Of a stretch of DNA of 64,000 nt, positions 52,537 through 60,641 are shown piece after piece. The stretch is taken from contig JAJDCY010000012.1 of assembly GCA_029260595.1 (NCBI GenBank), positions 62,001 through 126,000 on the forward strand, in the 5' to 3' direction. Position 1 is the first letter of the stretch; each line of letters begins with the position of its first letter. The notes beneath the pieces were generated by a model. It did no database searches. It saw only the letters and a program-made list of their open reading frames with translations, and had not been told where the DNA came from. The translations under genes were made by a program, and so were the position numbers. The DNA is from Phycisphaeraceae bacterium. Lineage in GTDB: Bacteria; Planctomycetota; Phycisphaerae; Phycisphaerales; Phycisphaeraceae.

Positions 52537-53331
52537 ATGCACCGGTTTTTTTGCCCAAATCTGGCGGCTGGCGGGGCTGGGGAGGGGTCGGCGGGGGATC
52601 GGGGTGGGGATGGGGAGGCGGCTGGGGGTCGGGTGGTGCGGCTGAATGCGGGCGAAGCCGAGCACGCCAGGCGGGTGCTGCGGGTGCGGGTGGGCGAGAC
52701 GGTCGAGCTTTTTGACGGGCAGGGGTCGGTTGGTGAGGGAATGATCAATAGCTGGACAGACGGTGCCCAGGTGCGGGTCTCGGCGGTGAGTCGGGTGGAC
52801 CGGATTACCCCCCTGCTGGAGATTGCCTGTGCGATCCCCAAGGGCCGGCGCGCGGATGAACTGGTGCAACAGCTAAGCCAGCTCGGGGTGGACCGGCTAG
52901 TCCCGCTGTCGACGGAGCGATCGGTGGTCAACCCGCGCGAGACCAAGCTCGAGCGGTTCCGGCGCTCGGCGATCGAGTCGGCCAAGCAGTGTGGGCGCGC
53001 GTTTTTGATGGAGGTGGCTGAGCCGATCGCACTGGGCGTGCTGCTCAAGAACGACAGTGGGTTTGGCTTGATCGCGGACCGCGATGCGGGATCGGCGGGC
53101 CGGGGACGAGAGCGATTGGCCGCGTTGCACGAACAGATCGGTTCGGCACCGCTAGTCACCGTGTTGATCGGACCCGAAGGCGGGTGGACAGCGGCGGAAC
53201 GCGACGCCGCGATCAAGGCCGGTTTCCAGCATTGGTGTGTAGGGCCCTACACGCTGCGGATCGAGACGGCGGCGGCAGCGGCGGCGGCGGTCGTTCGCTA
53301 TATCGCGCGAAATCCCGACGGAGGGTGTTAG
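52537..53331 (+). CDS. rsmE: 16S rRNA (uracil-1498-N3)-methyltransferase
   Basis: 264 residues of the SPOUT-fold RsmE family. The N-terminus MHRFFCPN leads into an unusual Gly/Ala-rich insertion (about residues 9-32), then HARRVLRVRVGETVELFDGQG (PUA-like domain). The SPOUT part has KGRRADELVQQLSQLGVDRLVPL, ERSVVNPRETKLERFRRSAIES, AKQCGRAFL, VLIGPEGGWTAAERDAA and LGxRILR-equivalent GPYTLRIETAAAAA. It methylates U1498 of 16S rRNA. ATG at MHRFF is preferred over one three codons upstream. Confidence 0.9.
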   Translation: MHRFFCPNLAAGGAGEGSAGDRGGDGEAAGGRVVRLNAGEAEHARRVLRVRVGETVELFDGQGSVGEGMINSWTDGAQVRVSAVSRVDRITPLLEIACAIPKGRRADELVQQLSQLGVDRLVPLSTERSVVNPRETKLERFRRSAIESAKQCGRAFLMEVAEPIALGVLLKNDSGFGLIADRDAGSAGRGRERLAALHEQIGSAPLVTVLIGPEGGWTAAERDAAIKAGFQHWCVGPYTLRIETAAAAAAAVVRYIARNPDGGC

Positions 53332-53408
53332 CAGGCACACCCGGCCAAGAGACGCCCATCGTGGTAGAATCTCGCGATAATCCCTTAATCAACGGAGGCG
53401 ACGCGACC

Positions 53409-54197
53409 ATGAGTACACACACATCACCCCCAGGCCGACCCAGGATCGCAACGAACACCGCACCGTCGCCAGAGCGCGGCACGCCGGTCAAGCGGCAGTT
53501 CGTAACCTTTAGTTACTTCCGGTTTACCGAGTCTTTCCACTCACTAAGCAGCGAGCAGCGGGCCGGGGTCGGGCGGGAGTTGATTGATTTGGTTCGGCGG
53601 TGGGAGCAGCGGTCCAACGACAAAGAAGACGTGATCCTTTGCACGTACAGCCTGTCGGGGTTGCGGGCCAGCACGGACCTGATGTTCTGGATGATCTGCG
53701 AGGACGTCGACCTGCACCAGCAATTCAACAGTGAGATCCACTCAGCCGACCTGGGGCGGTACATCACCTGCACGGATCGGTACCTGTCGCAGACCAAGCG
53801 CAGCCAATACGTGGTGAAGCTGGACCCGGAACATTCCGAAGGCGAGAGCCGGTTCCGCATCGTGCCGGGCAACCGCAAGTTCATCTTCGTCTACCCGTTC
53901 GTCAAGACACGCGACTGGTACCTGCTCAGCAAACCAGTGCGCCAGGGGATCATGGACGAGCACATCGCCGTCGGGACGAAGTATCGCTCGGTCAAGCTGA
54001 ACACGACGTACAGCTTCGGGCTCGATGACCAGGATTTTGTCGTTGCGTTCGAGGCCGACGACCCGGGCGACTTCCTGGATCTGGTCCAGGAGCTGCGCGA
54101 AACCGAGTCGAGTAAGTACACCCAGCGCGACACGCCGATGTACACCTGCCGCCGGCTGCCGATCAACCAGATCGTCGCGCAGTTCGGGGCCGGTTGA
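53409..54197 (+). CDS. Coproheme decarboxylase / chlorite-dismutase-like protein
   Basis: 262 residues of the HemQ/ChdC-chlorite dismutase family. After a Pro-rich N-terminus, FVTFSYFRFTESFHSLSSEQR begins the first ferredoxin-like half; LRASTDLMFWMICEDVDLH follows. The second half has FIFVYPFVKTRDWYLLS, RQGIMDEHIAVGTKYR with the probable proximal heme ligand His, and FGLDDQDFVVAFEADDPGDF. Such proteins decarboxylate coproheme to heme b. The start has CGGAGGCGACG upstream; the longer frame overlapping rsmE was rejected. No other heme genes are nearby, so a different member of the superfamily is possible. Confidence 0.83.
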   Translation: MSTHTSPPGRPRIATNTAPSPERGTPVKRQFVTFSYFRFTESFHSLSSEQRAGVGRELIDLVRRWEQRSNDKEDVILCTYSLSGLRASTDLMFWMICEDVDLHQQFNSEIHSADLGRYITCTDRYLSQTKRSQYVVKLDPEHSEGESRFRIVPGNRKFIFVYPFVKTRDWYLLSKPVRQGIMDEHIAVGTKYRSVKLNTTYSFGLDDQDFVVAFEADDPGDFLDLVQELRETESSKYTQRDTPMYTCRRLPINQIVAQFGAG

Positions 54198-54322
54198 GAT
54201 TCGACGCGGGTGAGACGGGGCCGGCGAGATTGATGAGGCAATTCCGCGCCCGCCGAGTCAAGCCGCACGGGCTGACCGGTCGATGACCCACAGGGGCACC
54301 CCTAGACACGCGAGAGGGCATC

Positions 54323-55759
54323 ATGACACAGGCGACGTTACCGGACCGTTTCACCGCGACCCAGGCCGCACTCGAGTTGGCCGGGCAGTCGCATGTGCTT
54401 GCGTTTTTTGACCGGCTGACGGATGAGCGGAAAGAGCACCTGCTGTCGCAGATCGAGGCAATTGATTGGCCTGAGATCGCCGGGCTGATTGAGTCGCACG
54501 TCAAGAACAAACCCGAGTTCGAGCTGCCTGAGAATATCGAACCCGCGCCTTGTTACCCGTTTGAACCGACAGCGACGCAGGCCGACGAGTACCGGCGTGC
54601 CAGGGAGTTGGGCGAAAGCCTGATCCGTGAGGGCAAGGTCGCGGCGTTCACCGTCGCGGGCGGGCAGGGAACGCGCCTGGGGTGGGACGGGCCCAAGGGC
54701 ACTTTCCCGGCGACGCCGATCCGCGGCGTGTCGCTGTTCGGCTGCTTCGCCGAGTACCTGCTCAAGGTCAAGCAGAAGTACGGCTGCGCGTGCCCTTGGT
54801 ACATCATGACCAGCCCGGTGAACGATGCGCCGACCCGCGCGTTCTTTGATACGAACGATTACTTCGGGCTGGACCGCAACGACGTGATGATGTTCCCGCA
54901 GGCCATGATGCCGGCAATTGACGCGGCAACGGGGCTGGCGTTGCTGGATTCACCCGACAGCCTGGCGCTGTCACCCAACGGGCACGGCGGGTCGCTCAAG
55001 GCGCTGCACACAAGCGGTGCGCTGGCCGACATGAATCGTCGCGGCGTCGAGCAGTTGAGCTACACCCAGGTCGACAACCCCATCGTGCGCGTGGTCGACC
55101 CGCTGTTTATCGGGTTGCACGCGGCACAGGGGTGCGAGATGTCCTCGAAGATGCTCCCTAAGGTGGCGCCGAAGGAAAAGCTCGGCAACTTTTGCCTGGC
55201 CAATGGGCGGGTCGCGGTGATCGAGTATTCGGACCTGCCCGATGAGTTGGCAGAACGGCGGCGAGACGACGGACAGTTGTGGTTCCGTGCCGGGTCGATC
55301 GCGATCCACGCAATCTCCGTGGCGTTCATCGAGTCGCTTGTCGGCGGGAGCGGGTTCGCCCTGCCGTTCCACCGCGCCGATAAGAAAGTCCCGTTTGTCG
55401 ATCTTGCGACCGGCGAGCGGGTTGAGCCGCAGACACCCAATGCGGTAAAACTCGAAACATTTGTATTTGACGCGCTACCGATGTGCGAGAACTCTCTGGT
55501 CTACGAGACTGATCGTATCGAGGAGTTCGCACCGATCAAGAACGCCGACGGGACCGACAGCGCCGACAGCAGCCGGAAGATCCAGACCGAGCGTGCAGCG
55601 CGTTGGCTAGAAGCCGCGGGCGTCAAGATCACCCGAGACAAGAACGGTGACGTTGACGGCGTGATCGAGATCCAAGCCGGGACGGCGATCGAGCCGGACG
55701 ACCTGGGCGCATGCGACCTGCCCGGCTCGATTGGTCCGGGGTCCAAAACACTTATCTAA
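54323..55759 (+). CDS. UDP-sugar pyrophosphorylase, eukaryotic UAP1-like
   Basis: 478 residues of the UDPGP family, resembling eukaryotic UDP-N-acetylglucosamine pyrophosphorylase. The nucleotide-binding loop is AGGQGTRLGWDGPKGTFP at residues 112-129; SLFGCFAEYLLKVKQKYG, PWYIMTSPVNDAPTRAFF, LALSPNGHGGSLKAL and SYTQVDNPIVRVVDPLFIG follow, in the order seen in UAP1/AGX. It would form UDP-GlcNAc or UDP-hexose from UTP and sugar phosphate. Bacteria commonly use GlmU for UDP-GlcNAc, so this may serve a polysaccharide pathway. Which sugar it uses cannot be read directly. Confidence 0.88.
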   Translation: MTQATLPDRFTATQAALELAGQSHVLAFFDRLTDERKEHLLSQIEAIDWPEIAGLIESHVKNKPEFELPENIEPAPCYPFEPTATQADEYRRARELGESLIREGKVAAFTVAGGQGTRLGWDGPKGTFPATPIRGVSLFGCFAEYLLKVKQKYGCACPWYIMTSPVNDAPTRAFFDTNDYFGLDRNDVMMFPQAMMPAIDAATGLALLDSPDSLALSPNGHGGSLKALHTSGALADMNRRGVEQLSYTQVDNPIVRVVDPLFIGLHAAQGCEMSSKMLPKVAPKEKLGNFCLANGRVAVIEYSDLPDELAERRRDDGQLWFRAGSIAIHAISVAFIESLVGGSGFALPFHRADKKVPFVDLATGERVEPQTPNAVKLETFVFDALPMCENSLVYETDRIEEFAPIKNADGTDSADSSRKIQTERAARWLEAAGVKITRDKNGDVDGVIEIQAGTAIEPDDLGACDLPGSIGPGSKTLI

Positions 55760-55789
55760 TTGCTGGCAGCAAACCGCGGGCCGGGCGGC

Positions 55790-57541
55790 TCAGTCCCGAG
55801 CGCCGTAATTGCGGAGCATCATCGCAACGCGGTTGTAGATCCAGGGAGATCGACTCATCCGCTCTTTGGCCAAACTAAGCGGGTCGGGGCTGGCGCGGGC
55901 TACGACCTGGGCGTTAGGGTCGGCGCCGTTCTCAAGCAGAAACTCGACGATCTCCATGTTCCCGCGCGCCACCGCTTCGTAGAGCGGTGTCGGCGACGCA
56001 TTGTTCGTGCGGCCGTCGATGTCGGCGCGGTGCGCGACCAGCAGTTGGACGACCTCGTCGTGGTTGTGGTGGACGGCGAAAAACAACGGCGGCCCATCGA
56101 CGCGGTTCGTGTCGCAGTGTGCGTTAACGTCGCCACCGTGCTCGAGCAGCATCTCGACGATCTGTTTCTGCCCGGATACCACGGCGAAGTACAACACCGG
56201 GGCGAGCGCCTTGTCCGCCTTGATCGCCATGTCGAGGTCGGCGCCGTTTTCCAGCAACAGTTCGACGAGGTCCGCGTGCCCGTTGGTGACAGCCAGGAAG
56301 AGTGGTGTTTCCCCGGTTTCGAGTGAGGTTCGGGCGTTGACGTCGCCGCCGTACTCAAGCAGAACCCTGGCCGCATCGTAGGCCCCGCGCTGAGCGGCAA
56401 GGTGCAGGGGTGAGCGGTTGCGCCGGGTCGCGGCCGCCTGAGAGGGGTCTTTCTCAAGTTGTTGCCGCAGCTTGACTGTATCACCCAAACCCACAGCGGT
56501 GAAGACATCCACCTCGGCACCGGACAACACGAGTTGCTGGACCGTGTCGTCGCGCTCGTGCAAAACGGCGATCTCTAACGGGGTCTCGTTGTGATGGTTA
56601 AGCGCGTTGACGTCGGCACCGAAGCGCAGGAGCTTGGTGATCGTGTGCCCGTAGCCGTTCATCGCCGCCAGGTGCAGCGCGGTGTTGCCATCGCTGTTCT
56701 GAGCGTTGACCTGCGCTCCGCGATCGAGCAGCAGGTCGATGATCCGGGTGTGCCCATTCTCGGCCGCGCCGACAAGCGGATTGGCCTCGCCGCCGTTGAC
56801 ATCGGCACCGTGATCCATCAGCAGTGAGACCATCTGCCAACGGCCGGCACCCGCGGCACGGTACAGCGGTGTGTCGGAGGAGTCGCCGAGATTGGGGTCG
56901 GCACCGGCTTTGAGCAGCATCGAGACGGCTTCGTGCTGCCCAGCGATCACGGCGTGATACAGCGGAGTGCGGCCGTCGTTGTCGATTGTGTTCGCGTCGG
57001 CGTCTTGGTCCAGGAGCAGATCGACGACCTCGACCCAGCCGCCGTCGGCTGCGGTCTCGAGCGCGGTTAGGTTTCGCTCGATTCCGCCGAGCACGATCCC
57101 CGCGCGTTTATCGATATCCACGCCGAGCTCGAGCGCTTTACGGACAGTCTCAGCGTCGCCGGAACTCGCCGCGGTCACGAGGGTATGAGCGGTTGGCCAC
57201 CAGAGGTAGGTTGCCAGAAACACGATTACCACGGGATTGATGGCCAATCCGATCATCGGCAACACCCGCTTGCGTCGGCCCGAGGCGATGCCCGCGATTG
57301 ATAGGCCGACACCGACCGCACACATCCCGCAGACGGACGACACCAGCAGCACGAGGATGAGTGTGCTCGCCGCGCCGTCGACACCCTTGAAGGGTACGGC
57401 GACCAGCGACAGTGTCAGTCCAAGCATGGCCAGGCCGCAGGCCATCACGCCGAGAAACGAGTGCTTCTTCGGCTGATTCGGGTCGCGCCGGCTGCGGTGA
57501 CGGCGCTGAGGATTGATCAGGTGCTCGCTGGGACTGGCCAT
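55790..57541 (-). CDS. Membrane-anchored ankyrin-repeat protein
   Basis: A 583-residue protein. The N-terminal 115 residues hold three hydrophobic segments (FLGVMACGLAMLGLTLSLVA, STLILVLLVSSVCGMCAVGV and MIGLAINPVVIVFLATYLWW); then about twelve ankyrin repeats run to the end, such as RTPLYHAVIAGQHEAVSMLL, NTALHLAAMNGYGHTITKLL and PTPLYEAVARGNMEIVEFLL. One spacing irregularity lies near residue 355 (VFTAVGLGDTVKLRQQLEKD). It likely displays a protein-binding scaffold from the inner membrane. The partner is unknown. It is preceded by a candidate promoter and hairpin. Confidence 0.85.
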   Translation of the reverse strand: MASPSEHLINPQRRHRSRRDPNQPKKHSFLGVMACGLAMLGLTLSLVAVPFKGVDGAASTLILVLLVSSVCGMCAVGVGLSIAGIASGRRKRVLPMIGLAINPVVIVFLATYLWWPTAHTLVTAASSGDAETVRKALELGVDIDKRAGIVLGGIERNLTALETAADGGWVEVVDLLLDQDADANTIDNDGRTPLYHAVIAGQHEAVSMLLKAGADPNLGDSSDTPLYRAAGAGRWQMVSLLMDHGADVNGGEANPLVGAAENGHTRIIDLLLDRGAQVNAQNSDGNTALHLAAMNGYGHTITKLLRFGADVNALNHHNETPLEIAVLHERDDTVQQLVLSGAEVDVFTAVGLGDTVKLRQQLEKDPSQAAATRRNRSPLHLAAQRGAYDAARVLLEYGGDVNARTSLETGETPLFLAVTNGHADLVELLLENGADLDMAIKADKALAPVLYFAVVSGQKQIVEMLLEHGGDVNAHCDTNRVDGPPLFFAVHHNHDEVVQLLVAHRADIDGRTNNASPTPLYEAVARGNMEIVEFLLENGADPNAQVVARASPDPLSLAKERMSRSPWIYNRVAMMLRNYGARD

Positions 57542-57655
57542 GGGACGGAGTAACTCGGTTGGGGTGCCGCTCGGGGTGGTTGATCCGCTGTAGCTGCGGG
57601 CTCAAACCGCGATCGTGTGACGTCGGATTGATTAAGCGGATACGGTTCGGCCGTG

Positions 57656-57681
57656 TGCCACCCCCACCAAGGCGGGTGGCA
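57656..57681. repeat. Stem-loop at the predicted 5' end of the ankyrin transcript
   Basis: TGCCACCC and GGGTGGCA form a perfect eight-base stem with a ten-base loop. It coincides with the predicted transcription start of the minus-strand ankyrin gene. It could also be the end of the amidohydrolase transcript, but no T tract follows. Confidence 0.6.
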
Positions 57682-57687
57682 GCAGCG

Positions 57688-57715
57688 ATTATAACCCGTT
57701 TATCTTTCCGGTCCA
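57688..57715 (-). promoter_or_regulatory. Candidate sigma-70 promoter of the ankyrin gene
   Basis: On the minus strand TGGACC is followed after 16 bases by a perfect TATAAT. The predicted start near 57681 leaves a leader of about 140 bases that begins with the stem-loop. Confidence 0.5.
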
Positions 57716-57744
57716 CGGGAGGACGGTTGCGTTATCGGGGATTT

Positions 57745-58800
57745 TTACGTTTTGGCTGGTTCGACCGATCCGGGGGCAGTTGAGCCGGACGTTGGTTGGC
57801 CGGCCGGAGCGGTGATCCCAAGACTGGTCAGAGCGTCGTGCTCGACGACTGCCCGGAGCTGTTCGCGTGGGATGGCCGGCAGATTCGTGCCCAGGAAAAA
57901 AGTATTGACCGAGTAGATCGTGACGATCGCGTCCTGCGGCGTCATGAACGGGAAGTCGCTGCCGAAAAGCAGTTGGCCGATCACGCCCTGCTGGTGCGCG
58001 AGCAGCAGCGAGTTGTATAGCTGCCACGGGCGTCGGGTCAGGTCGGACAGGTCGGCGAACAAATTGCGGTGCTTGCCAATCAGCACGAGAGCTTCTTCGA
58101 TCCACGGATGCCCAAGTTGAGCGATCACCATGCGTAACTTGGGGAAGGTACGGGCCGGCTCATCGAATAGATGCGGTTGGCTATAACCGAGCACCGCGGC
58201 GGAACCGAAGTGCGTGCCCAGGTGAACCATGATCGGAAGGCCGAGTTCCTCACAGCGTGCATAGAGGCGCATCGCGCGCGTGTGGCAAGGGTGGTAGTTC
58301 TGCGCGGCTGGGCTGATCGTCACACCGACCAAGCCTAACTCGACAGCGCGGTCGAGGCTGGCCATGTAGCCGCGGTCCATCGGATCGATGCCGGCGAATC
58401 CGAGGTAACGCTGCGGGTTGCGGGCGACGTAGCCGGCGACTTGTTCATGCGGGATCGAAGCGTCGAGGAACTGGCTCTCGAACCCGTGGATGATCGCGTG
58501 CTGGACGGTCGCCATCGCCTCGTCGAATGCTTCGGGCGACGCGTTGGCGCGGTCCCAGGGGTCCGCGGGCATCTGGCGGATCGAGTGGGCCGCGTCCGCC
58601 CCAAGCTGTTCGGGGGATTGCCACAGGTGCGCGTGGACGTCGACAATCTTCGAGACGACAGCCTGCCCGGCGTCCGGCGAAGGGGCGATTCCAGACGGCG
58701 TGCCCGGGCGCGGCGGCGCTGCGGCGTCCGGGTCCGATCCCTTGGGCGGGTCGGCGTCCGGGTTGGCGGCGTGGTTTGGCGGGTCGATCGGGTCCGTCAT
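57745..58800 (-). CDS. Amidohydrolase family 2 protein
   Basis: 351 residues. A Pro/Asp/Ala-rich leader of about 50 residues precedes the TIM barrel. Metal ligands are visible in KIVDVHAHLW (HxH), IMVHLGTHFG, IAQLGHPWIEEAL and LLFGSDFPFMTP with the catalytic Asp. The family includes ACMSD and other decarboxylases or hydrolases acting on aromatic or small carboxylic substrates. Substrate unknown. The N-terminal tail has no signal peptide, so it is likely cytoplasmic. Confidence 0.82.
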   Translation of the reverse strand: MTDPIDPPNHAANPDADPPKGSDPDAAAPPRPGTPSGIAPSPDAGQAVVSKIVDVHAHLWQSPEQLGADAAHSIRQMPADPWDRANASPEAFDEAMATVQHAIIHGFESQFLDASIPHEQVAGYVARNPQRYLGFAGIDPMDRGYMASLDRAVELGLVGVTISPAAQNYHPCHTRAMRLYARCEELGLPIMVHLGTHFGSAAVLGYSQPHLFDEPARTFPKLRMVIAQLGHPWIEEALVLIGKHRNLFADLSDLTRRPWQLYNSLLLAHQQGVIGQLLFGSDFPFMTPQDAIVTIYSVNTFFLGTNLPAIPREQLRAVVEHDALTSLGITAPAGQPTSGSTAPGSVEPAKT

Positions 58801-58874
58801 GATCGGATGGTAACGCAGCCGTGAGCGCGGGCCAAGGCGGAAAGGTTGAGTCTTTGCAGGCGTCGGACTCGGGC

Positions 58875-59264
58875 CTAGCAGCAGCCGTCAGGATGGGTTT
58901 CGTCGTACTGCTGGGCGGTCATGAGTTTGTCGAGCTGCGCGGGGTCAGCCGGCTTGACCTTAATCAACCACCCCTGGTCGTGGGGGTCCTCGTTGATGAC
59001 GGCTGGTGTGTCGATGGCCTGGTCGTTCACAGCGACGATCTCGCCGTCGATCCCGCTGTAGAGTTCGCTGGTCGCTTTGACGGATTCGATCTCGCCGAAC
59101 GACTCGCCGGCTTTGATCTGGCCGTCGGACTTGAGGATGTCGACAAAGGTGATGTCGGTCAGCTCGTTGACGGCGAAACGCGTCAGGCCGATGACGACGG
59201 TGTCGCCTTGCGGATGATGCCATTCGTGCGTCTCGGCGTAGCGGCGGTCGTCGGGGGAAGCCAT
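58875..59264 (-). CDS. gcvH: Glycine cleavage system H protein
   Basis: 129 residues. RYAETHEWHHPQGDTVVIGLT begins the fold, ITFVDILKSDGQIKAGESFG and EIESVKATSELYSGIDGEIV follow, with the lipoylated Lys in ESVKA. The C-terminus is typical (DQGWLIKVKPADPAQLDKLM) but ends unusually in HPDGCC. It shuttles the aminomethyl group in glycine cleavage; gcvP and gcvT are not in the window. It lies 30 bases after sat on the same strand, an unexpected neighbour that could instead point to a lipoylation-linked sulfur role. Confidence 0.9.
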   Translation of the reverse strand: MASPDDRRYAETHEWHHPQGDTVVIGLTRFAVNELTDITFVDILKSDGQIKAGESFGEIESVKATSELYSGIDGEIVAVNDQAIDTPAVINEDPHDQGWLIKVKPADPAQLDKLMTAQQYDETHPDGCC

Positions 59265-59294
59265 GGGTAGTCGCTCCTTTGAATCGGTCCGGGC

Positions 59295-60488
59295 TTAGCC
59301 GACGGCGGCCTCTTTGGCGGTGGATTGCGCCCACTTGATTAGCAAGTCGGCAACCTCAGGTCGGCTAAACTCCTGCGGCGGGCGCTGGCCTTCCTGAAGC
59401 ATCGCGCGGACTTTCGTGCCGGACAGGAAGACTTTCTGATCCGGGCCGTGCGGGCAAGTCTTGGCGCTGGTCATCCCCTCGCAAGTCTTGCACCAAGCCG
59501 AGTGCTCGAACTTCAGCGGGACGATGCCGATCTCAGTGGCGTCGAACCGGTTGAAGATTTCCTGAGCATCGTACGTGCCGTAGTAGTCACCAACACCCGC
59601 GTGGTCGCGACCAACGATGAAGTGTGAGACGCCGTAGTTCTTGCGGACCAGTGCGTGGAGGACCGCCTCGCGCGGGCCGGCGTATCGCATCGCCGCGGGC
59701 ATCACCGACAGCATCGTGCGATCGGCCACGTAGTACTTCGCGATCAGCGCCTCGTAACAGGCCATACGGACATCGGCGGGGATGTCGCCGGGCTTGGTCT
59801 CGCCGACAAGCGGGTGGATCAGCAGACCGTCGCAGATCTCCAACGCGCACTTAGTCAGATACTCGTGTGCACGGTGGATCGGGTTGCGCGTCTGGAATGC
59901 GGCGATGGTGTGCCAGCCGCGCTCGGCGAAAGCGGCGCGGGTCTTGGCCGGGGCCAGGCGGTGGTCGGTGAACTGCTCGCCGGGCTCCGATTGCGGGGTG
60001 ACGGTGAGCACGTCGATCGGACCGGCCACCAGCCAATCGCCCTCTTCCAGAACGGCCTGGGCACCGGGATGGGCGGAGTCTTCGGTACCGAATACGTTGG
60101 GTACTTCGAGCGCTTTGTCGTGCTTGTAGATCTGCTCAACGCTGATGATGCACAGCAACGTGTCGTCGCGGTGGTAAAGCGCCGCTCGGCCACCCTCGGC
60201 GAGTTTCGCCTTGACCGCGTCATCGACGGCGAGGGTGATCGGAATCGGCCAAGGCGTGCCATTGGCCAACCGCATATCGCGGCAGATCGACTCGAAGTCG
60301 GCCTTGCCGGCGAACCCGGTCAGCGGGCTGAACGCGCCGATCGCGATCATCTCCAGGTCACACGCCTGCTTGGCGCTGAGCGTGATCTTCGGTAGACCCG
60401 CGGCGGCGGCCTTGAGCTTAGCGGCCTTGTCGGCGTCTACAATACGATTGACGAGTTTGCCGCCGTGCGGCTGGATCAATTTAGACAT
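59295..60488 (-). CDS. sat: Sulfate adenylyltransferase (ATP sulfurylase, single-chain type)
   Basis: 397 residues. [14 protein letters not shown] starts the N-terminal domain and [19 protein letters not shown] follows. The catalytic domain has [21 protein letters not shown] (the QTRNPxHxxH loop) and [22 protein letters not shown]-terminal segment with several Cys ([17 protein letters not shown]) may bind zinc. It activates sulfate to APS. No kinase or APS reductase is adjacent. The ATG at MSKLIQP is chosen; the frame runs 42 codons upstream without support. Confidence 0.92.
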   Translation of the reverse strand: MSKLIQPHGGKLVNRIVDADKAAKLKAAAAGLPKITLSAKQACDLEMIAIGAFSPLTGFAGKADFESICRDMRLANGTPWPIPITLAVDDAVKAKLAEGGRAALYHRDDTLLCIISVEQIYKHDKALEVPNVFGTEDSAHPGAQAVLEEGDWLVAGPIDVLTVTPQSEPGEQFTDHRLAPAKTRAAFAERGWHTIAAFQTRNPIHRAHEYLTKCALEICDGLLIHPLVGETKPGDIPADVRMACYEALIAKYYVADRTMLSVMPAAMRYAGPREAVLHALVRKNYGVSHFIVGRDHAGVGDYYGTYDAQEIFNRFDATEIGIVPLKFEHSAWCKTCEGMTSAKTCPHGPDQKVFLSGTKVRAMLQEGQRPPQEFSRPEVADLLIKWAQSTAKEAAVG

Positions 60489-60641
60489 TTGGGATGAATC
60501 CTTGTCGAAACGGGGGTTAGTGGGGAGAAGGATAGTAGTGCCCCCGACTGCCCGCCGCAACCCGTGATTTCGGGCTTTTGTGCGTTGTTCGTAAGTGGCG
60601 TAACCTAGACACAATAGAACTTTATAAGCAGGAGTGAATCA

